Part shown: positions 10,488-21,326 of the stretch, one piece after another
How positions within the stretch are numbered: the stretch's first letter is position 1
Layout of the letters: every line of letters starts with the position of its first letter
Source: Paulinella micropora
Taxonomy: Eukaryota > Cercozoa > Imbricatea > Euglyphida > Paulinellidae
DNA length: 64,000 nucleotides
Assembly: GCA_019918135.1 (NCBI GenBank)
Contig: WBZZ01005603.1
Location: forward strand, 212,001 to 276,000
Direction: 5' to 3'
Translations under genes and position numbers: made by a program
The notes under the pieces: generated by a model
What the model was told of the DNA's origin: nothing
The model's input: the letters and a program-made list of their open reading frames with translations, nothing else
The model's database searches: none

Positions 10488-12392
10488 TTAGCCCACGCCC
10501 TCGCCGTCCTTTTCTGCTGCTTCATACTCCTCGCCGAGCGGCAGCTCGTGCAAGAGCGAGGCGGCGCTGGCCAACGGCTTGTCTTTGATCTTCTCGTATT
10601 CGTGCTCCCAGGCATAAAACACGCGGCAGCCGGCCGGCATCCGCTGGCGCACAATGTACATGCGCGCCATCGTCTCTCGGTACAAATCCTTGTTTAAGCG
10701 GCCGTGAACCCGAGAGCGGCCCTCGGCGTACTTGGGATGTCCAGGCGGAAAGCCGTGGTACGCGTTCCCGTGGAACTCGTACACGCAGTTCCGGGCCTCG
10801 TCGTAGCCATCCAACAGCAGCTTCGTGCCCGGGACTCTGGCCTCGGAGCCCCGGGGCACGTCGGCGCCATTAGTAAAATGCTTGTGCTGGATCCGCCAGC
10901 CGGGGTGGGCTTGCTCTAACCTGTCCCACAGCCTGCACGCGGCGATCGAGCACCCCGCGGCCGGCTTAGGAATCAGCCCGCGTGCAAACGCGTGCTCCGC
11001 GCACAGCCGATTCTTGCACCCTTGCTCGTCCGCGAAGTTGGCGTGTTTCTTGGCGTCGGCAGGGCAGTCCTCGCACGGCCTCGGGACCTCGTGGCATCCT
11101 CGCGCCAGGGCATGCTCCGCGCACAGCCGATTCTTGCGCCCTTGCTCGTCCGCAAAGGTGGCGTCTTTCTTGGCGCCGGCCGGGCAGTCCTCGCACGGCC
11201 TCGAGACCTCGTGGCAGCCTCTGAGTCTCGCATGCTCTGCGCACAGCCTCTGTTTGCGCCCTTGCTCGTCCGCAAAGTTGGCGTCTTTCTTGGCGCCGGC
11301 CGGGCAGTCCTCGCACGGGTTCAGAACCTCGTGGCAGCCTCTGAGTCTCGCATGCTCTGCGCACAGCCTCTTCAAGCGCCCTTGCTCGTCCGCAAAGTTG
11401 GCGTCTTTCTTGGCGCCGGCCGGGCAGTCCTCGCACGGCCTCTGCACCTCGTGGCAGCCTCTGAGTCTCGCATGCTCCGCGCACAGCCTCTGCTTGTGCC
11501 CTTGCTCGTCCGCAAAGGCCGCCTGTTTCTTGGCGTCCGCCGGGCAGTCCTCGCACGGCCTCTGCACCTCGTGGCAGCCTCTGAGTCTCGCATGCTCTGC
11601 GCACAGCCTCTGTTTGCACCCTTGCTCGTCCGCAAAGTGTGCGTCTCTCTTGGCGTCCGCCGGGCAGTCCTCGCACGGATTTCGCACCTCGTGGCACCCA
11701 CGCTCTCTGGCGTGCCTGGCACAAAGCTTGAACCGACGCTGTGGCCCGTCGTCTGTCCAATGGTTGCCCGCGACGACTGTCTTTTCATTCTGCCAGCAGC
11801 TTGCACACGCTGGCTTCCATTTTGTCCAACCATGCGGCGGCTTGCTAGCCCGACTGAACAAGGCACCGCCAACACTTACTCGTAATTGGTAGTTACGTCC
11901 GCCTTGCGAATGAGTAAGCACCTGCCCCGGTGCCGTGGCGCTCGGCTGTGGCAGCCTCTCTTTTTTCTTTGGCTGCTTAGCTTCCTGCCCATCCCCCCGA
12001 CTTTCCTTTTCTATGTCTGCCAAAGAGACGGAGCCGTGCCGCGCGCACAGCGTGGGCCACTCGCGGTCCTGGCGGACGGTCGCTAGCGTCGCCTGGTTCT
12101 CGTGCTCGTAGCAGCTTTCACAGGCCGGCCAGTCCGCTGACTCTTGGCCCCCCCGCCACTCCTTAAACACCAGCCTCTGGCCCTCGACGACCTTGAAGGC
12201 AGTGCCGTAGTGCTGCAGCATACGCACACCCGGCCGCCGCTCCACGAACGGCTCGGCGCTGGCCAGGCGCTTCAGCCACAGCCGGACCGCGGAAGACTGG
12301 CGGGCATGGCGGCTGTCGTCGTCGTCGGGCCGCTGCCGTTTTGAGCGGCGGCCGTGCTGGCTCACGAACCTTTGCACGGCGCGGCTGTCCAT
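10488..12392 (-). CDS. EsV-1-7 repeat protein with nuclease-like C-terminus
   Basis: ATG at 12392 (MDSRAVQRF) gives about 634 residues in one frame. The centre holds six near-identical 40-residue Cys/His units of the form CEDCPA...FADEQG...RLCAEHA (about 10985-11700), preceded by two diverged units. The spacing C-x2-C, then C-x2-H, with a conserved Phe and Gly matches the EsV-1-7 repeat known from brown algae, phaeoviruses and other large viruses. The last about 150 residues carry LLDGYDEARNCVYEFHG followed by a Tyr/Thr/Arg helix. That pattern resembles the Vsr/PD-(D/E)XK-like domain found in some protein-primed polymerases and viral endonucleases. The DNA units are 120 bp and highly similar, so they were amplified recently. 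Role inferred: DNA- or RNA-binding nuclease. Confidence 0.75.
   Translation of the reverse strand: MDSRAVQRFVSQHGRRSKRQRPDDDDSRHARQSSAVRLWLKRLASAEPFVERRPGVRMLQHYGTAFKVVEGQRLVFKEWRGGQESADWPACESCYEHENQATLATVRQDREWPTLCARHGSVSLADIEKESRGDGQEAKQPKKKERLPQPSATAPGQVLTHSQGGRNYQLRVSVGGALFSRASKPPHGWTKWKPACASCWQNEKTVVAGNHWTDDGPQRRFKLCARHARERGCHEVRNPCEDCPADAKRDAHFADEQGCKQRLCAEHARLRGCHEVQRPCEDCPADAKKQAAFADEQGHKQRLCAEHARLRGCHEVQRPCEDCPAGAKKDANFADEQGRLKRLCAEHARLRGCHEVLNPCEDCPAGAKKDANFADEQGRKQRLCAEHARLRGCHEVSRPCEDCPAGAKKDATFADEQGRKNRLCAEHALARGCHEVPRPCEDCPADAKKHANFADEQGCKNRLCAEHAFARGLIPKPAAGCSIAACRLWDRLEQAHPGWRIQHKHFTNGADVPRGSEARVPGTKLLLDGYDEARNCVYEFHGNAYHGFPPGHPKYAEGRSRVHGRLNKDLYRETMARMYIVRQRMPAGCRVFYAWEHEYEKIKDKPLASAASLLHELPLGEEYEAAEKDGEGVG
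10985..11700 (-). repeat. 120-bp coding repeats (EsV-1-7 units)
   Basis: Six tandem 120-bp units, nearly identical to one another, each encode one 40-residue Cys/His unit. The period can be read directly from the recurring TCGTGGCA and GGGCAGTCCTCGCACGG blocks. They keep the reading frame, so this is an expanded protein repeat and not a CRISPR array. Confidence 0.85.
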
Positions 12393-12931
12393 GCAGTCGG
12401 CAGACAAGGGGGAGCGGCCACCTCTCGCTTGTGTGTTCCAGTTAGCGAGCTAGGATGTGGGGCGGAAGAAGGAAGGGGGGGGGGGGGGGGGTGCGCAACC
12501 CCTGGCAGGCCAGGGGGCTGAGAGGGGTCCGTGTGTGTGTGTGGGGGGGGGGGGGGGGGGAGCACACGGAGCGTGTGAGGGGAAGAGGGGGGGGGGGGGG
12601 GGGGCTGGACCCCTCTCCCCCCCCGCAGCCGCCGCCCCCTTCACGGGCGGCGGCTGCGGGGTCTCTTTTCCTCACACACACCTCTCCACCCCGCCCCCTC
12701 TCCCCCTCTCTCTCTCTCCCGCCACACGGCAACGTGCTTGCTTCCACGTCCTTGCCAGCTCTTCGCGGGGGCCATGTCCCCCGTGCACACCCCCCCCCCC
12801 CCCCGCCCCTTCTCTCTCCCATCCAGCCCGCGCAAGCGGGCTGGGGGCGTGCCTCCCCGCATCTCTTCTAAGCTCGCTTCCATAAAGCGCGCTTGGCAAA
12901 GTACAATTTGTTTTATTATTGTTATTAAAAG
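12393..12931. promoter_or_regulatory. G/C-run promoter region with hairpins and poly(A) signal
   Basis: No gene is seen in these 539 bases. G runs occur at 12475-12492, 12541-12560 and 12588-12604, and a 16-bp inverted repeat with a 9-base spacer spans 12621-12661. A diverged copy of the dispersed hairpin repeat lies at about 12788-12860. On the minus strand an AATAAAA signal at about 12909-12916 serves the fragment ending at 12932. The 5' half is the upstream region of the EsV-1-7 gene. Confidence 0.5.
12788..12860 (+). repeat. dispersed hairpin repeat, diverged copy
   Basis: A C run is followed by CATCCAGCCCGCGCAAGCGG, then a GGCTGGGGGCGTGCC part. This matches the core of the hairpin repeats in the RPB2 gene (28602-28683 and others). 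The outer arm on the left is replaced by a C run. Confidence 0.6.
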
Positions 12932-13312
12932 CTAATGCTTCGGGCCTCCAAGTAAATCACTTTGACATGCAAACGGGTTAGTCGCGTTTTCCAGCAGCTC
13001 AATGACCACATGCGGAGGGAGAAGATATTCCATCTCGTAGCTGGCCGTGCTCGGATTAATGTTGAGCAGCTGCAGGTGTTGAATGGGGTATAATAGCTCG
13101 TCCGGGGTTGGACAGTGCCTCCAAGCGTCCGACGTGTGCATAATGTCTCAGCCTGGGCAGAGCCGGGAGGTTTGCCGCGGCCAGCCCGTCTCGTCCACCA
13201 CCTTAGGGCCCGCCAGGTCCTTCAGCACTTGCTGTAGCCAGTCCTGAAGGTCAGGCTTGCTAGCGCAAGGATGCCAAGCTAGATCTCGTGTACAAGAAGA
13301 AAGTTTTCTTTT
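12932..13312 (-). pseudogene. gene fragment without start, in-frame TGA
   Basis: A minus frame is open from about 13312, with no ATG before 13141. It reads KPDLQDWLQQVLKDL and ETGWPRQTSRLCPG, meets TGA at 13148-13150, and continues in the same frame from ATG 13141 (MHTSDAWRHCPTPDELLYPI) for 69 residues. An AATAAA signal lies just behind the end. The sequence looks like the C-terminal 120 residues of a protein whose 5' part is lost. Alternatively, only the 69-residue part is translated. No family was recognised. Confidence 0.45.
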
Positions 13313-13416
13313 GTAATTTTTTTTCTTTTAATAAAAGAATTTTTTTGCACAGCTCTGACTCCTCCCTCCTGGAGGAGGGAGGGAGGGAGGGAGGGGGGGG
13401 GGGGGGGTGTTCGGGG

Positions 13417-13446
13417 GGCAAGCTCCCCGGGGGCTTGCCCCCCCGG
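13417..13446. repeat. hairpin behind the giant membrane protein gene
   Basis: GGGGGCAAGC and GCTTGCCCCC form 10-bp arms around a short self-complementary CCCCGGGG-type loop, directly downstream of the minus-strand stop at 13453. It could act in 3' end formation, but no direct evidence shows this. Confidence 0.5.
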
Positions 13447-13452
13447 GGGCTT

Positions 13453-14796
13453 TTAAATTCGTTTGGCAGACTTGGAAGAAGAGGATCTGCGGGAGTTTTG
13501 AGAGAAGGAGCTGCGGGGGTTTTGAGCGAAGGTGCTGCGGAAGTTTGAGGAGGAGTTTCTGCGGCCGCCGGCGGGGGAGTGAGTGTCGGCGGTGTTCTTG
13601 GGGTGCACCTGACGGCGTTTGGCACACGAGGTGCACTTAAAGCATCTGAACCACAAGAGAAAGATCAGGAGGTGTGCGCTCGGGTAGAGGACGAGGGCGA
13701 AGATGAGGCAGGCGTAGGAAGCTCTGTTGGAGGTGAAGCGTTTTGCTTGGTAGTTGATGCAGCGGTTGGCCTGTGCGACGGTTGCTAGTGCCTGTGGGTC
13801 GGTGAGTGCCTCCGGGGCGGGCAAGACGAAGTTGAGGAAGCATTGCAGGGGTGCCCGGCTCTGGGCGAGCAGGATTTCGCGGATGGTGCGGTTCCTGCCG
13901 GGGTTGTTGTTGCGTATGTCGAGTATGTCAGGCTGTGCGAGGCGTTGTCGTGCGTTTTGGATGTACGTGTCGACAGTGCGAGTGTAGTTGTGGATGTTTT
14001 GTTCGAGTTGGAGGAGCTCTGCCATGAGCTGTTGGGTGTTTTTTTTGTGGGAGTCGTCGGAAGAGGAAGAGGAGCCTGTAGCGGGGATGACTAGGGCGGT
14101 GGCGAAGCTGTCGAGCGCTTGTGCGGCGCGGGCGGGGTCGCTGAGGGGAGTGGAGCTGAGCTGTAGGTCGGCAGGAGAGGAGGAGGAGGAGTCCAGGGCG
14201 AGGCGGCGGCGGCGGGCGGCGCCGCCGGGTGTGGCGTTGGTGGCGTTGTTGCTGAGGGTCCATTGGCCGTCGAGGGTGCTGCGCGTGGCCCAGTGTGCGT
14301 ACTTGCTGACTGCGGTCTCTACGGTCTGGAGCCATTCCTCGTGCAGGCGCAGGGCCTCGGCGGTGGTGGCGGCGGCCTGTGCGAGGAGCATTCCCTGCTG
14401 GTCGCTGTAGACGGCGTCCAGGACGGTCTGTTCCTGGGGTGGAGGGGCGGCGCGGGCTGCGCCGAGGGCGTTCCAGACGAAGCAGAGCGTGTTTGTGGCG
14501 GCGGGGTAGAGGCGTAGGGCGGCGAGGGTGGTGACGTTGTCGGGCGCGATTTCGGTCGCAGAGTCTGCGCGCCAGAGGTTTTTGGTGAGGCCGGTAGGCT
14601 GGAGCGTTAGCCAGAGAGGCCCGGCGGCCCCGGGCCCGCTGGGCTCGTCCGCCCAGCGTGCCTCGAGGCGCCAGGCGAGCAGGACGAGGGCGGGGGGTAG
14701 GAGGTACTGCAGGGTGAGGTCGCGGGTGCCGGCGAGCAGGACCTGGACGTGGGTCGGGCAATCGGGGCGTACGTTGGTGCCCCCCGAGCCGGCTCC

Positions 14797-14828
<32 letters not shown>

Positions 14829-17800
14829 GGGGCGCTAGGAAGGATCCCGATTCGGGGACGCGGAGCTGGACGGTGACGCGGCCGGCGCCAGAGGCGGCTC
14901 GCCAGCGTACGCGTAGGGAGGCGTTGGGCCCGTCGGGCGGGGCGTCGTCGTCTGGGAGGATCATTTCGAAGTTTTCTAGTATTTGGCAGACCCGTCCGTG
15001 GGGCACGGCGGTGGAGCGTGCGCAGAAGATGCGTCGGCCGCCCTGGGCGCTGACGGCGTAGACGGGGCGCACGAGGTCGGCGGGGCTGGTGCGCGGCGGG
15101 GGTCGAAGTCGTCGTGCGAGGGCCGGGTGTGGAGGAGGGAGCCGTGTTCGTAGCGGTAGAAGTCTTCGAAGCGGAACATGTCCCAGGTGCCGTCGTGGCG
15201 GTAGGCAGTCTGCGCGCGGACGCTAGCCCCCAGCGCGCTCTCGTCGTCGCTTTCTGCGTCATCGGTGCCGTTGCCTGGGGGGGGGCGGTGCGTCGTTGCC
15301 TATGGGGAGGCGCACGGTGTTGAGGCAGGTGCCGCCGGCGCTGCGCGAGGCGCGCTGGAAGGCGGAGCGTCCGGCGCAGATGTCGGTGGGGTCTACGTCG
15401 ACGAGGTAGCGTCCGGTGGCGGCGCTGGAGGGCGCGGCGCAGCCGCCCTGTAGCGCGCAGGCGGGTTCGCCCGCCCAGTACCAGCCGTTGTCGAGGGTGC
15501 CGAGCAAGAGCTCTTGGCCTGGCAGTTCGTAGTCGACGAGTGCCCAGGAGGTCTGGGTGTCGAGCGTGTGCTGGAGCTCGTCGAGCTCGGCGGGGGTCTT
15601 GCCCTGGAGGAGGGGTGAGTCTCGGTCGAGGGTGAGCTGCCAGTGGATGACGGGTTCGAGGCTGACGGGCTCCACGCGCAGGAGGCGCAGCGCGGCTCCG
15701 GTGTGCGCGAGCCAGCTGGTGCGGTAGCAGTTGATGAGATCGGCTGCTTGAGGAGGCTGCCCAGCAAAGAGCAGCTGGGCCTCGTTTTCGTCGAGGGCAG
15801 GGCGGGCGGGTTGTTTTTCAGTGATTTCCTCTACGAGCGCGAGGGTCTGTGCCACGGCGTTGGCGCCCTGCAGCCGCTGCGCCGAGGACGAGTTGGCGAG
15901 GAGAGCGGCGGGTGTGGTGGTGGACCACAGCGAGGGCTGTTGCGCGAGGTGAGCAGCGATGCTCTCCGGGGGGGGCGGTGCGCGCTGGCTGAACTCGGTG
16001 CGCATGCCGAGTGAGGGCAGCATCCCCTCGGTGGCGTAGATGAACTCGGCGACCAGCGGCGAGTTGGCGAGCGTCTTGAGGGCCAGTGTCCACTGGCGCT
16101 GCAGCACTTGGGCGAGAGAGTAGGGCGTGAGGAGCCAGTCCCGCTCGGTGGCGCCGGCGGCGGCCCAGCCCTCGGGGGTCTGGCCGTTCTGGTAGAGCAC
16201 GCCCGCGGCGCCGGCCCTGAGGTAGAGCTCGGTGGCGGCCTGGAGCTGCTGCGTGAGGCGGGCGAACACGCGGGCGGTGCGGATGTTGCTGTCGCACACC
16301 AAGGTCTCGCGCAGCTGCTGGAGCTGCAGCGCCTCCTGCGCTGTGGAGAGCAGAGCGTCCTCGGACGCGGTGACGGCGGCCCGGTTCCAGTAGCCGTAGG
16401 CGGCGCCAGCGCCGGGGGCGGAGCCCCCGGCCCGCCCCGCCAGGACGGGGCGTAGGCTCCAGCGCACGGCGGCCCCGCTGCCGCCCGCGGGGGGCGGCAG
16501 CGGGGCGGCGTCCCCCCAGAGCGCCTCGGGCCCCAGGCACAACGCGGTCAGGAGGCCGCGCACGGCGTCGCCGCCGGCGAGGTCGAGCCCCACGGCGGCG
16601 GCGTCGGTGTCTTCTGCCGTCTCTAGTTCGGGGGCGGGCTCGGTGCCCGGCGGCCTGTTCTGCTGGGCCCAGCTGTACAGCGTCGCCTCGCGCAGGACGG
16701 GGAGGCGGCGGGCCGAGCTCCAGACGGCGCCGGCGGCGGCCGAGGCGGGGGGCACGGGCTGGAGGCTGTAGGGCGCACAGAAGCCTTGGCCGGCCTCGGC
16801 CAGGGGCAGCTCGGCGGCGCCCTGCTGTAGCCAGGTCGTGTTGTGGAAGTAGCGCGCGCTCGCGCCCTCTACGCCGCCCGCGGCGTGCGTGAGCTGGCAG
16901 CGCTGGGCGCTGACGCGCAGGCGGCAGCCCGTGCAGCGCAGCTGCTGCGACAGCGAGCCCAGGCGGCAGCCGGGCTGCCCCCAGGCGTTCATGACCAGGT
17001 CCTCCTTGAAGCCCAGGACGTTGAGTCCCTCCTGAACCCAGCGCAGGTCGCAGAGCTGCAGCAGGCGCAGCTGGTAAACCCACACCTGGCCCGAATCATG
17101 GAGCAGCGCGTGCCACAAGCGTGCCTCGTGGCAGGCGCGGTCGCCGCGGCGCCCGACAGCGCGCGCGGGGCGACGCCAAACTCCTGCGCCTGGCCGGGCG
17201 GTGCGCCGTAGGGCGTGCTGGGCAGGAAGGGCTGCTCGTCGGCCAGCCGGAGCGAGAGCTCCTCCTGCACGTCGTGCACGTGTGCGACGTAGCGCTGCCG
17301 CCCGTAGAGCAGCTCGCGCGCGAGCGCCGCCACCTTCCCGCTGCTGGCGGCGGATCTGCCCATCACGTTGGCAAAGTCCTCCATCAGGCCGCGGGTGACC
17401 AAGAGTGCGTCCTGCACGGCGGCGGCCAGCCCGCGCAGCTCCGCGACGGCGCGGTCCGTGGAAGCGTCCAGCTGCTCGATCAGCCCGCCCACGCGCTGCA
17501 ACTCCTTTTCTAGGCAGGCGAACTGGCCGGCGATGACCTCGCGCTGCGTGTCAAAGTCCTTGGTCCAGCGCTGCACGTTGCTGGACAGGCCCGTCAGCCT
17601 CTCCTGCATGTTGGCGATGGCTGCCATGCGCACGCTGCCCAGCCAGCCCTCGAGGTCCTCGGCCAGGCCCAGCCCCTTGAGTTGCAAGGCCAGGTTCTCC
17701 CTCTGTTGGGTCGCGATGGCCACGATCCCGTCGGAGCCGCTCCCCATCACCTCTGACACAAAGTTTTCCAGCGCCGCCGCGTTGGCGGACACGTCCAGCG

Positions 17801-20683
17801 CGGCCTTGGCCACCGTGAGGCGCAGCGTCTCGGTGCTCTCGGACACGGCCCAGTTGGGCTTGCAGCGTGTCTCGAACTTGATGCCAGACTTGGTCTTGTA
17901 GCCGGGCTCTATGACGGTGCCCCCGATGCCTATGTCGTACGACTCCTTGCTCAGGAAGCCGCGGTTGAAGGGTGGCAGGCGCGTGGCGGTCGTGGAATCC
18001 TTGTGGAGGCAGGTGGCGGCCTCGACTGCCTGCACCTGCCCAGCCTGCTGCTGCAGCGCCGCGGCCGCCTCGGCGTTTCCGTAGCATTTTTCCAACCGCG
18101 CGATCCACCTGAAGTACTCGGTCCCGCCGTCGGGGTAATGTGACGCGGGCTGTGGCAGGCTGCAGGCCGAGCCGCGCACCGCTTGGCACTCGCTCTGGGC
18201 TTGGCTCCGAGTGATCGGGTTGGTGTAGTCGAGAGGCAGTTGGCACAGGCGGCGGGCCTCGCTGCAGTCGAAGCCCACCCCCTCCAGCGACTTGATCTGG
18301 CCCTCGGTGTACAGCATGAGCGCCTTGAGATCCGCGCCCCCGCTGGCTGCGACGTCGCCGAGCGCGTTCATAAAGGATGTGTTGCACCTGTCCTCCATAG
18401 CCGCCGGCGCCTGGCGCAGCTCGGCGTGCATGGAGCCAAAGTCCAGCAACGGCGTGCAGTAGCTGTGCCCGCGGTTGCGCACGCAGGCCTGGATCTGGCC
18501 GTGGGTACGCAGCAAGCCGTGGTCGGCGCCCGGGCGCGGGTCCAGGCGCTCCCAGGGGTTGACGGGGCAGCCACGGAGCCCCTCGTTCGTCGACTCTGCG
18601 CAGGGGCACTCGGCGCCCTTGAGCCAGCCGGGGCTGCCGGGATCGCCCGCCGAGCGAAACCAGAACTGGGCCGCGGCCAGCTTGCAGTCGGTGCAGAAAT
18701 AGCGGCGGAACTGTTGCAGCTCGCTCTCACCGTCGTTCTGGGGCTCGATGAATCCGCCGCCATCCTCGTCCAGCAGCAACCACAAGCTGTCGAGCAGATC
18801 GGCGCGCAGGTCCGCCTCGCTCCCCCCCGAGCAGTCGGCGGCCAGCTCCGCCGACTTGGCGTTGTCCTCGGCCAGGCCGCAATAGAGCTTGCGCTCGCCC
18901 CAGCGCTCGCAAGCGCTGCTGTTCCAGCGCGCGCTGGCGCCGGGGCGGAGGAATACCCGCGTGGGGATGCAAGAGAACGCCTCCTGTGTGTCCTGTGCGT
19001 CGTCGGAGCCCGGGGTGAATTTACAGCGGTTGTCGCTGGCAAAGACTCGCGGGTACAGCGCGTCGGGCCCGGGCTGCGAAGAGTCCCCCCCCGGCAGGCC
19101 TTGCTTTCCTGGCGCGCCTCGTACGGCAGCCCTGGCTCCAGCGGGCGGCAGGGCGGGTCCCATTGCCACTGGAGCGGATAGCCCCGCTGCGAGGGGGGCA
19201 GCTGGTGCTTGGCGGTCACGGGATCCACCGCCGCAGCAGCGGCGCCGCCGCCGGCCGCGGCCACGTCGTACTGCGGGGCAAGCCGTGCCCCTTGCAGCCA
19301 GGCGTACATGGCCGAGGCCGTCAGGACCGTTCGCAGCGGCCCCGGGTCCTGGGGCGCGGGCTGGGGCGCGTTGGCGTCCCCAGTGAATACCACTCGCTTG
19401 ATGTCGAGCACGTAGCTAGGCACTTGCTGCGCCAAAACGAGGCGTTCCCAGAACTGACTCTGCGCGGCCGCGCACGCCTGACGCCCGTCAACTGGCGCCC
19501 AGCCCACCAGCTGCCTGCTCTTGTCGTTTTCCAGGAATTCGTTCCACATGTTGTCTGTCTGCTCATCGTCGGGCTCGACCGTTTGCTTGCCGTCCTTCTT
19601 CTTCTGGATGGCTAGCCAGATCCCCGTGACCAGGCTGCTGATGCCCGCGCCGATCGCTACCCCAGTCCCAATCACCGGCATAGCTAGCGACGCGCCTCCC
19701 ATAATGGCCAGCGAGGCGATAAGCGCCGTTTCCAGTTTCTTGGTCCTCTCGCTTCCCCCGGGGATTTCTGCCGGGATAAAGGACGTCCTGTACGCTGTGG
19801 CCAGACGCATCCGCGCCTGCGTGTGGTGCAGCTCCAGCGCCCGTCGCTGGTGCAGCGCGAGCCCCGCGAACCCGCCCCGCCCGCCATCACCCTGGCTGCA
19901 GAGCATGGGAGCCAGACAGCGGCGGCTGTAGTTGAGCTCGTGCAAAAACAGCTTGGCCAGCTCGGCGCCCCGGATCAGGGTCTGCTCGTAGTCGTAGACA
20001 CTCACCTCCATGTAGCGCTTCTGATAGTTTCGCAGGACCTGCGGGTGGTAGTGTTGCATGCTCGCACAATCCGCCGGGATCCCCCCGCACAAAGGAGGTG
20101 CTGGAGAGAGCCCGGCGCTGCCTGCAGGCGTAGCCTCGGCCGGCGACAGCACTGCCTGTTGCAGCAGGACCCGGCGGGGCATGTTTCCGGAGCTGCCGGG
20201 CGAATTCCAATCGTAGGCTAGCAGCTCCCCCATGGCTCGGCTCAGGGTGGCATCGGTGGAAGCCGCCGCGCTCCCGCACAGGGCGGCCACCTGGTCGCCC
20301 CCCGCCACGAGCGCCTGGTTCACGACGTCGCCCTCGCACGAGACGTGCTCGTGCAACTTGAGCTGCAAGGGCAGGTACTCGAGCGGTCGGAATACTGTCT
20401 CGTGAAACACGCCGTTGCAACTGAGCTTGACGGGGACACGCCTGCCCCCAGTAAGGTTTAACAGCAATCTGATTTCGTCGGGTGCGTTGTCAAAGGGGCG
20501 TTGGCAGAGCTCAAAGTCCAGAGTCAGCAAATGCTCCGTGACCGCTTCGCTCAGTCCGTACTCGTCGTTACGCTGCACCGAGTCAGTCACACTACTGCGC
20601 AGCGTCGCGCCTCGTACCGATGATGTCACACACGCTGCTAGTATCACACACAGCCCCGCTAAGGCTGATGCAGGCCGGCGCAT
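13453..20683 (-). CDS. giant type I membrane glycoprotein, several frame changes
   Basis: ATG at 20683 opens with a signal peptide (SALAGLCVILAACVTSSVRG). Coding then passes through several frames, with changes at a run of eight C (19084), near 17150-17190, at a run of eight G (15278) and near 15100. The joined product has about 2,400 residues. Visible features are a long hydrophobic stretch about 320 residues in (IASLAIMGGASLAMPVIGTG onward), a Cys-rich ectodomain, helical heptad-like parts around 17300-17700, N-glycosylation sites, one membrane segment near the end (LIFALVLYPSAHLLIFLLWF) and a Ser/Arg tail with repeated RSSFSQN-like units. No known fold was recognised. It is probably a virion or cell-surface glycoprotein. 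The frame changes may be sequencing errors. Confidence 0.65.
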
Positions 20684-21326
20684 TTCCTTGCTTTCTTTTT
20701 TTCGCCAGCTGTTTTTTTTTTTATTTATGTAAATTGCGGTGCCTGGTCTCTACTTGTTTTTTCCCCGTGAACCTCGCTTTCTCCCTCCCCCCCCCCCCCG
20801 CCAAGGCTCCCCTCCCCCCTCCCTCTTCCTTCTCTTCCCTCCTTTCCTTTTTCTCCCTCGCTTCCATCCACTCTCCTCTTCTTCCCCCCCCCCCCTCTTC
20901 CCTGTCCTCCCCCACTTTTGCACAATGATAGCAGGGGCTTTTGTGCAAAAGTGCCTGACGACGACCAGGCACCATACAGCGGTGACCAGTGCGCTCTCGC
21001 AGCTTAGGGGAGGTGGTGCACACCCGTGTGCGGGCCCCGCACACGGGTGTGCAATACAGCACGAATGTGAGCACGGGTGCGTGCTCATGCATGCAGCACA
21101 CATGTGTTGTCCAGAGTTTGCCAGCACGAGTTTCTGTGCGGCGGGCCGCAGGCGTGCGGTGCTTTGTTTTCGTGAAATACTAGTCCACGTGTTATTCCCG
21201 AACCCGGCGTGGCTGCTAGAACGCTCCTTGTCGTGCATAAGCCAGGACATTCGCAGAGTCTTGCGGGCTGTGGGGCCCGCGCGGGAGGGCCTGCCCCCCC
21301 CGGCGCGGGCGCGGCTAGAAAGCTTT
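20684..21326. promoter_or_regulatory. divergent intergenic region with cluster of inverted repeats
   Basis: After the start at 20683 come pyrimidine tracts with C runs (20789-20801, 20885-20895) and then three stem-loops: 20915-20951 (11-bp arms), 21017-21053 (18-bp arms, 1-nt spacer) and about 21069-21088 (8-bp arms). The neighbouring plus gene may start as early as ATG 21087, which would place its N-terminus inside this region. The palindromes make this a candidate control region or replication origin. Confidence 0.5.
21017..21053. repeat. perfect inverted repeat, 18-bp arms, 1-nt spacer
   Basis: TGCACACCCGTGTGCGGG is followed by one C and then the exact reverse complement. It lies between two divergent genes and next to two further stem-loops. 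Confidence 0.9.

Noticed and set aside
10985..11700. Regular 120-bp repeats as a possible CRISPR array
   Set aside because: Repeats adjoin without unique spacers, keep one reading frame and encode a known type of Cys/His unit.
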